Of a stretch of 64,000 nucleotides of DNA, positions 42,000 through 54,300 are shown piece after piece (positions within the stretch are counted from its first letter, which is position 1; the number at the start of each line of letters is the position of its first letter). The position numbers and the translations under genes are program-made. The DNA comes from Hippasteria phrygiana (Eukaryota; Echinodermata; Asteroidea; Valvatida; Goniasteridae): positions 62,001 through 126,000 of the forward strand of contig JAZGUH010000615.1 of the NCBI GenBank assembly GCA_037893225.1. The letters run 5' to 3'. The notes under the pieces were generated by a model. That model saw only the letters and a list, made by a program, of their open reading frames with translations. It searched no databases and was not told the DNA's origin.

Positions 42000-44900
42000 T
42001 TCTCGCCAATGAGGTAATCAACTGACTCGGGCAAGATGAAACATTTAGCAAATACATTTTTTTGTGAGCACCTTATAAATATGTATATGTAATTTGCATA
42101 ATCTTATAGCTTTGCATATCTCATGACAAAATGTTGCTATCTACAATATTATTCCAAAACAAACAACCTAAGTCAACATGGCTTGATGGACGATTCATTT
42201 ACAATACATACGAAAAATTAATAATATTTATTCAGGTAGAGGAGTTCAGGTTAACTAAAACAAAGTAACTTCAGTGCCCTGGGTCTATCAGTTACAAAAA
42301 GATCGCAATAAAACATCCGGTTCAACGCATTATCCCATTACTTCAACCAAATACAAGCATGATTTAAATGTTGATTTTCGTTCGAGTTAAAAGATGATGG
42401 AGGTTTTCAATTTCTAAAATCTTTCAAGTTTGTTTACCCATCGGGCACTATTTTGGTTGGTATAAAACAATTTCTAGGTCATTTTGAAAAATGGATAACC
42501 CTCAATTCCATTGCATTTCATGAGGTCATTCGACAAAATTCCACAGGTACAAGATTCACACGAATACTGTAAAATATTACATCAAGAGCATTCACTTTTC
42601 CAAAGTCCAGATTTTCTTCTGAAACAAATTTTGGTTGAATTCCATGCATTGTGCAACCAAAGTGTGTCCCAAGAACCCAACTTTAAAAAAAGAGTTAATT
42701 TTGCAAAGGATAATTTTTTTACCGATTAATTACCCCGATTTAGCTTAACAGTTTTCCCTTAGGCTCTGAACGCATGCACTTCAGTCATCCTATATGGTTC
42801 AGTAATACACGGATTACGTCATTTATAATGCAATATCTACATATTTACACGTAAAATACATCACCTACAATGTCAACATCATTGAGACATGTCATGCACG
42901 CAGAGGCAGTCTTGAAAACATTCTTAAATTCGAATCTTAACTCTAAAAGTGCAATAATTGTCTCTTAAAAGAAATACTGAACCATACATAGGATTCCTTC
43001 CCCAGATTTGAATGGAAAAGTTTTGTAGCACTTTAATGACTAACTACGTGAAGAGTTCTTGCTACGAAAGCCATTGACGTGCTATATAACTTTTTCATGT
43101 GTAATTGCCTGATATCCCACGGCTACCCACCACTTAATTCAGATCCGAATGACAAACATAATTTTGACCAGATGGTTGTAAAACTTGTACAAATACTTAA
43201 AGCACCCAGCCTTAGATCGTTTTAGCAAAAACACACATTTTCATCATATTCCTGAAATATCTTGACAAAAATGTTTGGTCAAGTTACATCTGTATCAAAT
43301 TAAACTGCCATAAATTTTTATCGCAATAAATGTATTTTGACCTTTTCTACAAGGGCTAAATAAGGCCGTGTCCGAATTACTTGGCTACGGCTTGAAATTA
43401 CACACGAGTCTATAAGAAAAGTGGCTGCAGCCGCTACCATAAACATGCGTGTAACATCCAGCCGTAGCCAAGTAATTCGGACACGGCCTAAGTTCCCATA
43501 AAAAAAGGTAAAAATCACATCTGGTGCCCTCCTCATCTCTATTAGCTTTTCAGTAAAAACAACGACAGAACCAGACCACGCAAACGATACACATATTACA
43601 CAAACACTGAGCATCCTGCCCGACTGCCAACACAATTTTAAATAAATCAAATAAATAAATAAGCTGGCAGCTGTCTGCTATTTACTATTTATATTATTTA
43701 CGGCTAAAACTGCATGACGGAAACATTTCAGACGCGTTTTCATCATACAAAAATGTTTTCAACGAATACTTTGTAAAAACACATCTGTGCATGAATATGT
43801 ACAGCTTAAAAAACATACTGACCACATGATTTACCTTTCTGAAGACAAAATGGAGCATTCCGAAAGATTAGATTAAACAGATTATCCCTTTAGAAGGATC
43901 AGACATGATTTTTGAATATTCATTTTGCAATTTCCAAAAAAGAGTTGTTTCATGCATACAGTCCAATATAATGCATATTTTAATGCACTTCATTTATCAA
44001 GCGGCGTCCAATCAAATAACTCAATTATCCCTCATACATATTCATGAGCAATTTCAGCCAACATAAATGAAATATATAATATTTGTTATCCCTTAGTCGT
44101 ACTCATATTTACAAAGCTGTCGTACAACATAAACTACTGACAGTATGAGCATATTCCTGATAAAAAATACTGAACTACATGTATTCCAGCTTTTTACATT
44201 TTAAGTTTAAATAGAAATGAAATTAGTTTACAAAATAAGTAATGCTTATCTTAAAAAGAAAATATCAAGGCATTCCTTACAGCTGTAAAACTTACTACAG
44301 AGTTTTTTTTAACAATACCCCTTGAACAACTGGTGCTTGCGCTTACAGCTAGACTAAAATTGACTTTTTGGAGGAAATATTAAGTGTTTCAAGAAAGAAC
44401 ATCACATCTGGGAAACAACAGATCCGCTTTCTTGCCGGAGTGTTGAACCCTTACCCTAGCACACTAAATCTGCTTGGTGTAATAATCTCTGCATAATGAA
44501 GATAACATTTTTGAAAATGGCGGATTTTAAAAATTTTAACTTTTAAGTTCCATACACATTAAAACACAGCCGACCCAAGAATCTCACATAATTTTGCAGC
44601 ACAAAATCATTTAGATTCCAGGATAAATGTGTGCACACAGATCAGAAACCAAAATCAAAAACAAAAAATAACCTAAAATAAGTATTCCAGGTTCGTAATG
44701 GTACATACCAGGTCCAAAACTGAAACGTGAAAGTTACTTTCCATGTAATGAATGACAATATTTCAGCATCAGTAATGCTATTTAAAAGATGTTAAAAACA
44801 CTTCCCAGGTGTGAAAAACCCTCAGAAGGTGATTTCCCACCATTTTCCTGATTTTGAGGAACTGTTCCTTTGCAAGCAGAAATTATAACGTTTGGTTTTC

Positions 44901-45089
44901 GTTTCTCTTTTGTCAGTGTGTTGAAATGAATACTGCAGTTAGTGTTGGTCCCTATCTATTGAAACTCTTAAGGTTTTACTGAACTACACTTAGATTGGCC
45001 CACAGATTTCTCGCAAACTGGTCAAATTTGCTTCCCCCAAATAGAATACAATAAAAAATATATAAACTTTTCATATACATTTTTTTTTG
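42000..45089. other. AT-rich non-coding stretch downstream of the collagen stop
   Basis: I see no exon or full mobile element here apart from the MITE at 43363. It may be intergenic or part of a long collagen 3' UTR, as several AATAAA-type signals occur on the - strand. Confidence 0.4.
43363..43489. mobile_element. MITE with 30-bp perfect inverted termini
   Basis: AGGCCGTGTCCGAATTACTT-GGCTACGGCT and its exact complement flank 67 bases. Possible TAA-type target duplication (TAA left, TAA right). It lies in the presumed 3' UTR or downstream region of the collagen gene. Confidence 0.85.
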
Positions 45090-45095
45090 TTTATT
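45090..45095 (-). terminator. Candidate poly(A) signal AATAAA of the collagen gene
   Basis: TTTATT on the + strand reads AATAAA on the - strand, about 180 bases after the collagen stop. Other signals further down are possible. Confidence 0.4.
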
Positions 45096-45272
45096 GTTTT
45101 TGTATCTTTTTGTTTTCTTTTATAAATCTGCTATGTACAAATCCATACAATGTAGTACTAAAAATGACATGGAGTAGACGTGTTGGGACAGCCACAGATC
45201 CTTTGTCGATGTCCAGTAAGTCGGCATGGTGTCCAACTCGGTCGTCATGTCAAATCGCCGATTTCTTATCTT

Positions 45273-45320
45273 CTATGGTTGGTAATAGCAGCATTCTGGT
45301 AACGGTAACCCATTCGAACC
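45273..45320 (-). CDS. Collagen terminal exon (GSNGLPLPECCYYQP, stop)
   Basis: The acceptor is TTTTGTTTTGGCAG. It is 16 codons including TAG at 45275-45273. GLPLPECC parallels the C-terminal GLP..GC of MACIT collagens. Confidence 0.88.
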   Translation of the reverse strand, partial: GSNGLPLPECCYYQP

Positions 45321-48300
45321 CTGCCAAAACAAAAGACAGGTCAACTTGGGGATCGTTACTGCAGAAAAAAAAAGCTGTTTCAGCCTTCAAATATCAAGCC
45401 ACCCCCTTCATGCTCCCCTTCACACCCAGTGTTACACCCTTCAAGCCCCTAGTCAAGTACACCTTCCAACCCACCAGTCACACTCTTCAATCCCCCAGTC
45501 GCACCCTTCAAGCAGCCCCTAGTCAACTACAACCTCCAACCCCCAGTCACACCCTCTAACCCCCAGTCACACCCTTGAAGCCCCTAGTCAAGTACACCCT
45601 CCAACCCCCAGTCACACCCTTCAAACAGGCCCCAGTCACACCCTTGAAGCCCCTAGACAAGTACACCCTCCAACCCCCAGTCACACCCTTCAAACAGGCC
45701 CCAGTCACACCCTTGAAGCCCCTAGACAAGTACACCCTCCAACCCCCAGTCACACCCTTCAAACAGGCTCCAGTCACACCCTTGAAGCCCCTAGACAAGT
45801 ACACCCTCCAACCCCCAGCCACACCCTTCAAACAGGCCCCAGTCACACCCTTGAAGCCCCTAGACAAGTACACCCTCCAACCCCCAGTCACACCCTTCAA
45901 GCCCTCGAGCTACCCATTTACAGCCACTCCATTCAATCTCTTAGTCACACCACTGAAGCCCACATAATCAGCCACACCCTTCAGGTGACACACTGTAAAT
46001 GCAAAAACACAAAGTTCCACAATCCAAGCATTTCATCACAAAGCCACGCCCCTGAAGTCCCAGGCCACACCCCTTGAAGCTCAATGCCACACCCATCCAG
46101 CCAACACCATGTCTTCAAAGCCCCCAAGTCCCCAGCCACACCCATCACATCCAATGCTAATTTCTTCAAGCAAGCTACACCTCCAAGCCACACCCCCCCC
46201 CCCCCCCCCCCCCCATCACACACAGTGTATCTGACAACGTTCGGTTGGCCATACATCGATCGTTTGTTCTTGAGGCAGCACTGTAGATTGGATGAACCCA
46301 GTGTACTCACCACAGGCACGGGTGCGTCCAGGCCGGGGGGCCCTGGATCTCCCGGTTGACCTTTGACCCCTTTCTTCCCTCTCTTCCCCTTGTCGCCCTG
46401 GAATGACAGAAACGACGAACATGATAAAAAAATCTGCAACGAATATAATTGGGGCAAATTTCCAAAATGGCAATAACTGTTTATAGGAGTTTAAACACTC
46501 CGACTGGCAGACTGCTGCGATGGAGCGGTTTGCGACATCATCCGACCCAAAAATAAAATACAAATTAAAACAGAGTTTTCCGCAATGCTGTTAGCAATCG
46601 AAAATTTAAGAAAATTGTGCGACAGGATTCCAAGATTCTACAGATCTATTGGGACAAAGATTCTATCAGACCCTCGTGGATTGCACAGAATGATAAAATC
46701 ACTTACCTCCTCTCCTTTCTGCCCACTTAGACCCTGAGATAAATAAAATAAAATGATACCACAAGTTAAAGAACAGCCTTCTTATTTTACTTCCATGGTT
46801 AGCAACTTCGTATTCTTATCTTTGTGGAGGGAGGCATACCATCACTCTTTTCACGAAGGGTAATGCAAGTCAAAAATTTCAATTTTTCAGTTTTGATTTT
46901 TCCCCCCTAATTTTTATGAAGATGGACTTTTTGTGTCTAGGATGGCTTGAATTAAACGGAGTGTTTCGCTTCCAACAAAGTGCATAAAGCACAGTATTTT
47001 TGGGGAAGGACACGTCATTTTAAGAAGATCACAGCTGAATGAAACCGATACAAATGTGACTAAAGTCCAAGTCATTGTATTTCCTTATTGTTATACAATA
47101 ATAAAAAGGGGCAGTGATTCGGTCTTCGTTAGAGTCACCGGTCACTGGAATTATCTTTGCTAGGCCAATCTTCTAAATCATACAAACTGGGGGATCAATT
47201 ATAACAGGGCGCAATACGAAGGATCCTTACCATTGATCCTTTGGGTCCGTCTCTTCCAACTTTTCCTGGTCCCCCAACAATGCCCTGCCACACAAAACAA
47301 AAACGGTTAATCAATCGGAAATACAGTGGAACGCCGCTATACCGAACACCGCTATACCGAACATTCGGCTATACCGAACACCATCCTTGGCTCCCAAATT
47401 TTGTGTACAAAACTTAGCGAACATTGTTGTTGAAAAAAAAAAGCCAATAGATTAAAAAATGTACTGGTCATTTGGGCTGTTTGTAATTCCCAAACGGCCG
47501 CAGCTTTATGTTGAAGAGTGACAGGTGGCTATTATTTCCCCAAGGAATAGAAGGGAAAAAGCCAACTGTTGCTTTAGAATTCGGTAAGCTTTATAGAAAG
47601 TATGAACATGTAATTACGTAATTCATGAATGGCTGGCACATGTTTAAAGTCGTCCTTCAGTAACCGGCGGCTGAAAATCGCTATACCGAACGATCGCTAT
47701 ACCGAACAAAATCTGTGGATCCCGCGATGTTCGTTATAGCGGCGCTATATACTGGTTTCATGCACTGCAAATGACGTATTATTCACACAAATAGCAGAAT
47801 AAAAGAGAGGGGCACGTTTGACTGAGAGAACCACAGAAAGAATTTCCAGTTTCAGTAGTGTGAGGGAAAACCTTAGAGAACAATTATTCTGATAGGAAAA
47901 CCATGCAATCAGGTAGAGGTTGCAAGCCCAATCTCCATAGTAAATTGAAAAAAAGAAGAATCGCCACAATCACTAAAAAAGCTTTGTCAAAGACAGTGGT
48001 CGGTTGCTGCATACATGTAACCAGACGTATAACCAAGTGCCTGAACGCACGAATGACACATCACTGTTTTGCATGAAAACGGTGCTGTGGATAACCATTC
48101 GGACCATCACGCCCTGTAGGCTGGTTCCGGATGGTCGATTAGACGTGGTTGACTAGACGGGGTAAAAGGCAAGGTTTAATAGTTCAATATTTGTCAACAA
48201 TCATTAGCTATAAATCTGGTCTTACCATGACACCTTTGGGACCAACTTCACCTCTCTCGCCAGCCTCTCCCATGCTTCCCTGCAGGAATAAAAGAAAGTA

Positions 48301-51300
48301 CTCAAAAGACTTTCTTTTAAGAAATTATTTCACACTTCAAATCTTAAACAAGCAGTATTTTTGGTAATATTCCTGGACTAGAATTGTTAACAGAGGGGTG
48401 GGGGATTTTGCCCAATTGTATTATTTTTTTTGGGGGGTGGGGGGGGGGGGGTGGTTTTGTTTTTTAAAGAAATTTATGTACCAGCACTTCGCAACTGGTA
48501 CTTCCCCAGGTGAAAACACATTGAGGTCACATTTTCAAAATAATTCCAGTGGCAACAAAAATTGGGGTCACCCTTTAAAAAACAAAAATTGCAATTTTAC
48601 TCCCCCCCCCCCCAACCCAAAACCTGGATACGCTACTGAATCCATGGTGTTATTTCCGACACATTTAAACCAACATTTCCACAGAAACATCTTCCTCGAC
48701 CCATTAAAACTCAATTCATATTAACTCCCGATTATTGCGCTTATATACTTGTACATACAGACTATATGATAAGACTAGATTGGTTAGCAGGAGAAATGTC
48801 CAGAAGGGATGGGTTAAAAGGAGGCACCGCTACAAATGAACGAAATATCACGATTAAACTCTATTAAGTCTTGTAATTGTCAGGGCACCTGATGTTAAAC
48901 AAACGGTAAAGATTCGAAGCATGAGAGGAGAAAAAACAAGAATGAAGTGAGTTAATTATTAGTATGCGGGAGAGGTTAGGGAAAATTATGTACGGGAGAA
49001 TGTCTGAAATGGGAAAGAGTGTGGTTAGTAGGGGAAAAAGGTATGAATTATTACCAAGTGAAAGATGAAACATCTTTACAAATAATGAACATCCCTTCCG
49101 GAGATGACAAATGTTGCAATAAAAAGCCACGTTTGCTGTAAACCAAAAATTGTAAATGGTTCTTTGGGCATATGTTACTGTCGCCATTCCTGTGTCGACA
49201 AAACAAGGTTTACTGCAGCACGGTCCACATTTCAATCAAATTTGAATAGAATGACGACTTGTACTCTGGTGAGAAACTCAACTCAATTCTCTTTGTAAGC
49301 AGAGATAACACCCGGGTTACGCTGTGTCAGGCTCTGTGGACAGTTCATTAACCCACACACGTGTACTCCATTCTTTTATGTTGCATTTCCGGATCCACAT
49401 GACATCACACTTACATTACAAGGAGGATACAAAATGGAAGAGGAACTCAAGAACCGCAATTGTTCCAATGAGGGAAATGTTAGTCAGATGAAGTTAGTTG
49501 ATATTGATCGTGTTGCCTTGGTTACGTACGGGATATCCCATTGATCCAATGGCTCCTTTGTTTCCCTTCAGACCGGGCTGTCCATCGCGGCCCTGAAATC
49601 CCATAAAGCCCGGGGGACCAATGGCACCTTTTACACCCTGTGACAAATCAACCAGCAAGATATACAAGGAATTGCAATCTGGGAAATGGTACTTTTGTGA
49701 AAATCAATGAAATGGGATCAAATGAACAAGGTATGTGGATACTGTTAAGTTCATAAGTTTGTCTATACACCACCGGGTTTTATGAAATGCATCTTGCAGT
49801 GTGAGGCAATGTCTGGCTCATTTCTGATTCCAAGTCAGGTTGGCTTTATAGTGGTATATTCCCTGCCTTCCACTGCTGTGACCCGGGTTCGAATCCCACC
49901 AGGGCCGACATGTGGATTTTGGGGTTTTCCCCCCCAAAAAAATAATCTAAAACTGAACACTTCTTTGTCGTCTTCCTACAGGTTTTTTCAGGCTTTCGAG
50001 CTACAGTACGATATGCAATTCTGAGGAATCCTTGGTTTCATAACCAGAAAATTAAATCAATAAAATAAGCTGAAAGTATCTCCTGATTTCACAGTTTTAA
50101 ATTCACCTTCATATTTATTAATAAAACTCGTAGTGGCAGGAAAAATAAAAGTTTGCAGGATTTGAAAATACGGAATGTTAAAATATGATTAGTTTAAGCC
50201 GGAGTCAAACTTTTGTACCTGTAGACCTGTCATGCCCGGTGCTCCGACTCCACCTGGTAACCCAATTTCTCCCTTATCACCTCTATAGCCCTGGAAACAC
50301 ATTAAAGGATCAGTTAATTTTCATTGAAACATACATAAAAAGTGTTTGACATAAAAATACACACTATACATATATAATTGTCATAATGAGAAGGGTTTAC
50401 AACATAAAAACCAAACAAGAATGTTAGTACACCAAGGTTCCTGGTTTAATCACATGACTACGTACAGGCAATCCCATTGGTCCAATTTCTCCAGCATCGC
50501 CTTTCGGTCCTTGTACACCTGGCGGTCCCATCATGCCTTGCGTTCCCATCATGCCCCTTTCTCCCTGTTTAAAAATGATTAGACAACATTGGATTTTCAA
50601 GAAAACTATAAAAGAAAACTATGAAATCCAAGAAAACTTCTTTTATTTGTACAGGGTTCCCACCATTTCATGAAAACAAAATTCCCTGATTTTCCCCCCC
50701 GAAGTTTTCCCTGATGAATTTTCAAAATTCCAGGATAATTATTTCGACCTATATTCAGTTTGACACGTCTTCAATGTTGTTGAAAGAGAGATAAAGAGGG
50801 ATTTCCACACTAAAAAGCCACCATAGCCAATCATGCAGTGGATACGCTGTTTGGCCACGAGACAAAATATAACAGACTGACCACTTTCTCTTTTGGGCCA
50901 ATCAAATTCCCGGACTTTTTCCTGATTTGAGTCATTTTTCTCAAATTCCCTGACTTTTCCCCCCGACTGAAAAAAGCAAAACTCATTTTCCAGGTTTTCC
51001 CTGATTTCCAGGATGCGGTGGAAACCCTGTTGTAACAGTCGTCACTGCAGCTGTTTCAATTTAGAAAAATCTCATGGTAATTAGTATGGAAGGGGAGACC
51101 GTTAGTTCCAAGGGATGGTGAGGGCTGTCGAACCTGTAGACCTATCGCACCTGTCAAATCAACATCAAGAATCAAGAAGAAAACGATCAAAACATCTCCT
51201 GCAAAAGGTGAACTTAGAAAACCAAAATAACCTTTGTAGCGCGATAATACCTTGTCAAAAAAAGAAGAGAAGTATTATCACATGAATATTTCACACACAA

Positions 51301-54300
51301 TTGAGTAATTAACTCCTTGTCATTGAAGGGGGCTGGTATGCCAAGAACGTGGCCGTGCAGCCAAACGTAAATGCAAACAATAGGCACCACACTGAATAGA
51401 CTGGCCCTATTCATCGCACTTGGAGCCCCCTTTCGTGTGAATGAAAGCTTTGTTTGAAAAGGTTCCGTCTATTCATTAGACGCCCATTCGAGAACAATAT
51501 AGTTGAAACACGAATACGAATGAGTTGAGTACGTGCAGGAATGTGCCTATAGACATCAACCGGCCAGGTGGTCTTTTTCAAACTGAGGCTATGGCCGTCG
51601 TCCGTATTCAAGAGGTTACAAAATCTGGCAAACTGCTTATATAAAAAACGAGGAATTCTGTGCCATTTATACTTGACCTTTGACCCCATGTCATACCTTT
51701 TCTCCCCTTACTCCTGGTAACCCGCTGTCTCCCCTATCTCCTGTCATGCCCGGCAGACCCATACTTCCTGGTATTCCGTCTTGGCCATCCGTACCATTCA
51801 ACCCCTAAAACGAAAATCACAAGTACAGAAAATATTTGTAAAAATTGCTCTGAAGCACGTTGAATTCGGAATTTATTTACCAGTGACAAGAAATACTAAC
51901 AGGAAACCTTGACAAAGTGGATCGTTGTGTCATATAGTTTGTAATTAACATTCATATGAAGTAAACTGTTGAAACGAAAAGATGAAATTGGGGATGATGT
52001 AAATTTATATGAGATTTTATTTAACATACAGTGCTAGCTAGACAAAGAAAATTGGTTTAAACTAGTGGAAGTTGGGAAGTTGGAATATCGGGAATATCAT
52101 GAGCCTGTGTAGGCAATCGACCAATCACCGCTGTAAGTTCTTGGACAACTCTGCCCACGTGGAGCACGCGCAATATAGCATACAACAGCGCGATACATAT
52201 GCTCGTAAAGCATTTGCTGCATGTATCACTGACCACAGTTGTCTAGAATTTGTCTCGGACAACTTTTCTCATAGTGTTTACGTGCGGTCCACATCATGCA
52301 TGTAATGGAGTCATGTTAATACGCTTGCATATTACACTCCAATGAACAAGGCGTGTGGTCGCTTGCACGTGTTTGAAAGTTTTTTGGTTGTCCAAGATTA
52401 GAAGTGTCACGTGATATTCAATCATTTGAAAACACACTACCCTATGTTGGCAACATCACCAACTTTGGCCCAGATGCAATTGAGTTCCAAATTGCGGCTT
52501 AAATGCACCTATCAACAGTGTTGATACACACACTTCGCATTTTGTTGAAACCTGAAATCCGATGTTAGGCAGATTAACAAAAAATACATGCACAAACAAA
52601 AAATCCAGAAAGTTTTGGTATTACGTCGAGGGGAATTAAGTCTCTGCAAGGAGACAATGAACATTACCTGATGAAAGCCTGAATGTGATCTTTCTCTTTA
52701 CATTTTAAGGGATGTACACTGAGCCATTCAGCTAGTAAAGGCTGCTGTCAATAAGCAGCTTGAAGTTCCAATGTTCTCACAAACTGGACTACCTTTGATA
52801 CAATTTGCAGCAGACTAGTTGGCCCTTTATCCTATGAGCTCCGTGCACAACTACCCCCTCAGCGGAAAGAAAAGGCGAGTTGGGGGTCAATATCGACGCC
52901 ATCTTACCTGACTTCAATTTAAGTGTCTGGTTCCCGCTGTGATATTCTTATTGAAAAAACAATTATCGAGAGTCGGCAAACAGACAAAGCAATCCCACTG
53001 GTATACGAGTATCAAATGAACGAGGAGCACAGTGCGTAATACCAGCGACGTACTCCCCACGGAAGTGCGGTTGCTATGTGGACAGCGCCCTCTTTTGTTG
53101 GCGCACGGAGCCCATAGTAGTAAGGCAGGGCGGTTTAGGGCAGTTCGCTGACTTAAAATCGAAGAACATTTCTCTCAAAGACTTGAAATATTTGTATATT
53201 TGTAGCACTACTCATAATGTATTATTTGCTCGTACTGATACACAAATACTTACCTGCACTCAGTGTTGTAATCCAGTGCTTTTTTTGTTGAGTACGAGCA
53301 TAAATATTTGGATATATACAATATTATCAAAATTTACTCATTGAGCACAAACATGAGTACAATGACTAGAATCCTCAGGCTGTAGTCAATGACATCTTGA
53401 CTCGAATGAGTTTTTGTTATGGAAGTCGCTCAATAGAAGGCTAAAAACCACTCTAGGTAAAGGGCTACAACACAGGTGGTGGGGTTGGCCACATTTTAGG
53501 TTGCCAGCCCTACCACTCTTATGGTTTCTCTGGTTCCATTTCAAGAATTTATCTAGTCAGCCTGTACTCCAACAGAAAGAGCTCAATTAGAACACTGGTT
53601 ATCAAGTCAGTCATGCGCATGCTCAGAATTCCATGAACACTGGTACTATGCTTGTTGCTTTAAGTACAAGCCTCTCAAAAAGTCTTCCAAGTTGGGGCAA
53701 ACGAATGATGCCTTCATGCCAGGTGTGGTAAACAGTATGCTGTTAATGATTAGCCGGATGTTAAGCACTTGGATCTGTGATTAGTAGTTTCTGTCAACAT
53801 ATCTCTCCAAACACCATTCCTTGTTAAGATTTTTTCGAGGACCAGATAGTTATACTGAAGGCACTAACTTCCTTTACTTTAGCAAAATAAAACAAATTTT
53901 TAAAATTCCTTCTAGGCAAGCCAGGTGCTAATAAACTCCCAGTGTCTCACTTGTTTAATCTACGTAGCCTTTTATTTGCTCTTTACCAACCCACACTAGT
54001 ACTGTTTACACCAAGTAGACTAATTCAAAAAGGTCTAAAAAACCTTGGTCAACACTTGGTCCCAAGGGTTTTCTGGCACGCAATCCATTTGCACAAACAA
54101 ATTGTTCCAGCCAAAACTAATTCATTTTCAGTGAGAATCGTCCATATTCAAGATCCAGGGTTCCTGCAGAAAACTTAAATTGTAATTCCATGACTTTTCC
54201 CATGACTTTCTTCCTGGAATATCAATTTCCCATGACTATGTAAAAATGACAAAATTCCATGACTTTTCCATGACTTTCTTCCTGGAATATCAATTTTCCA

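Noticed and set aside
45556..45967. Open frames of 114 and 130 codons on both strands
   Set aside because: Produced by a 69-bp tandem repeat in a collagen intron. No splice support, no homology.
49782..50024. 80-codon + strand frame in a collagen intron
   Set aside because: It overlaps a tRNA-like repeat and has no homology.
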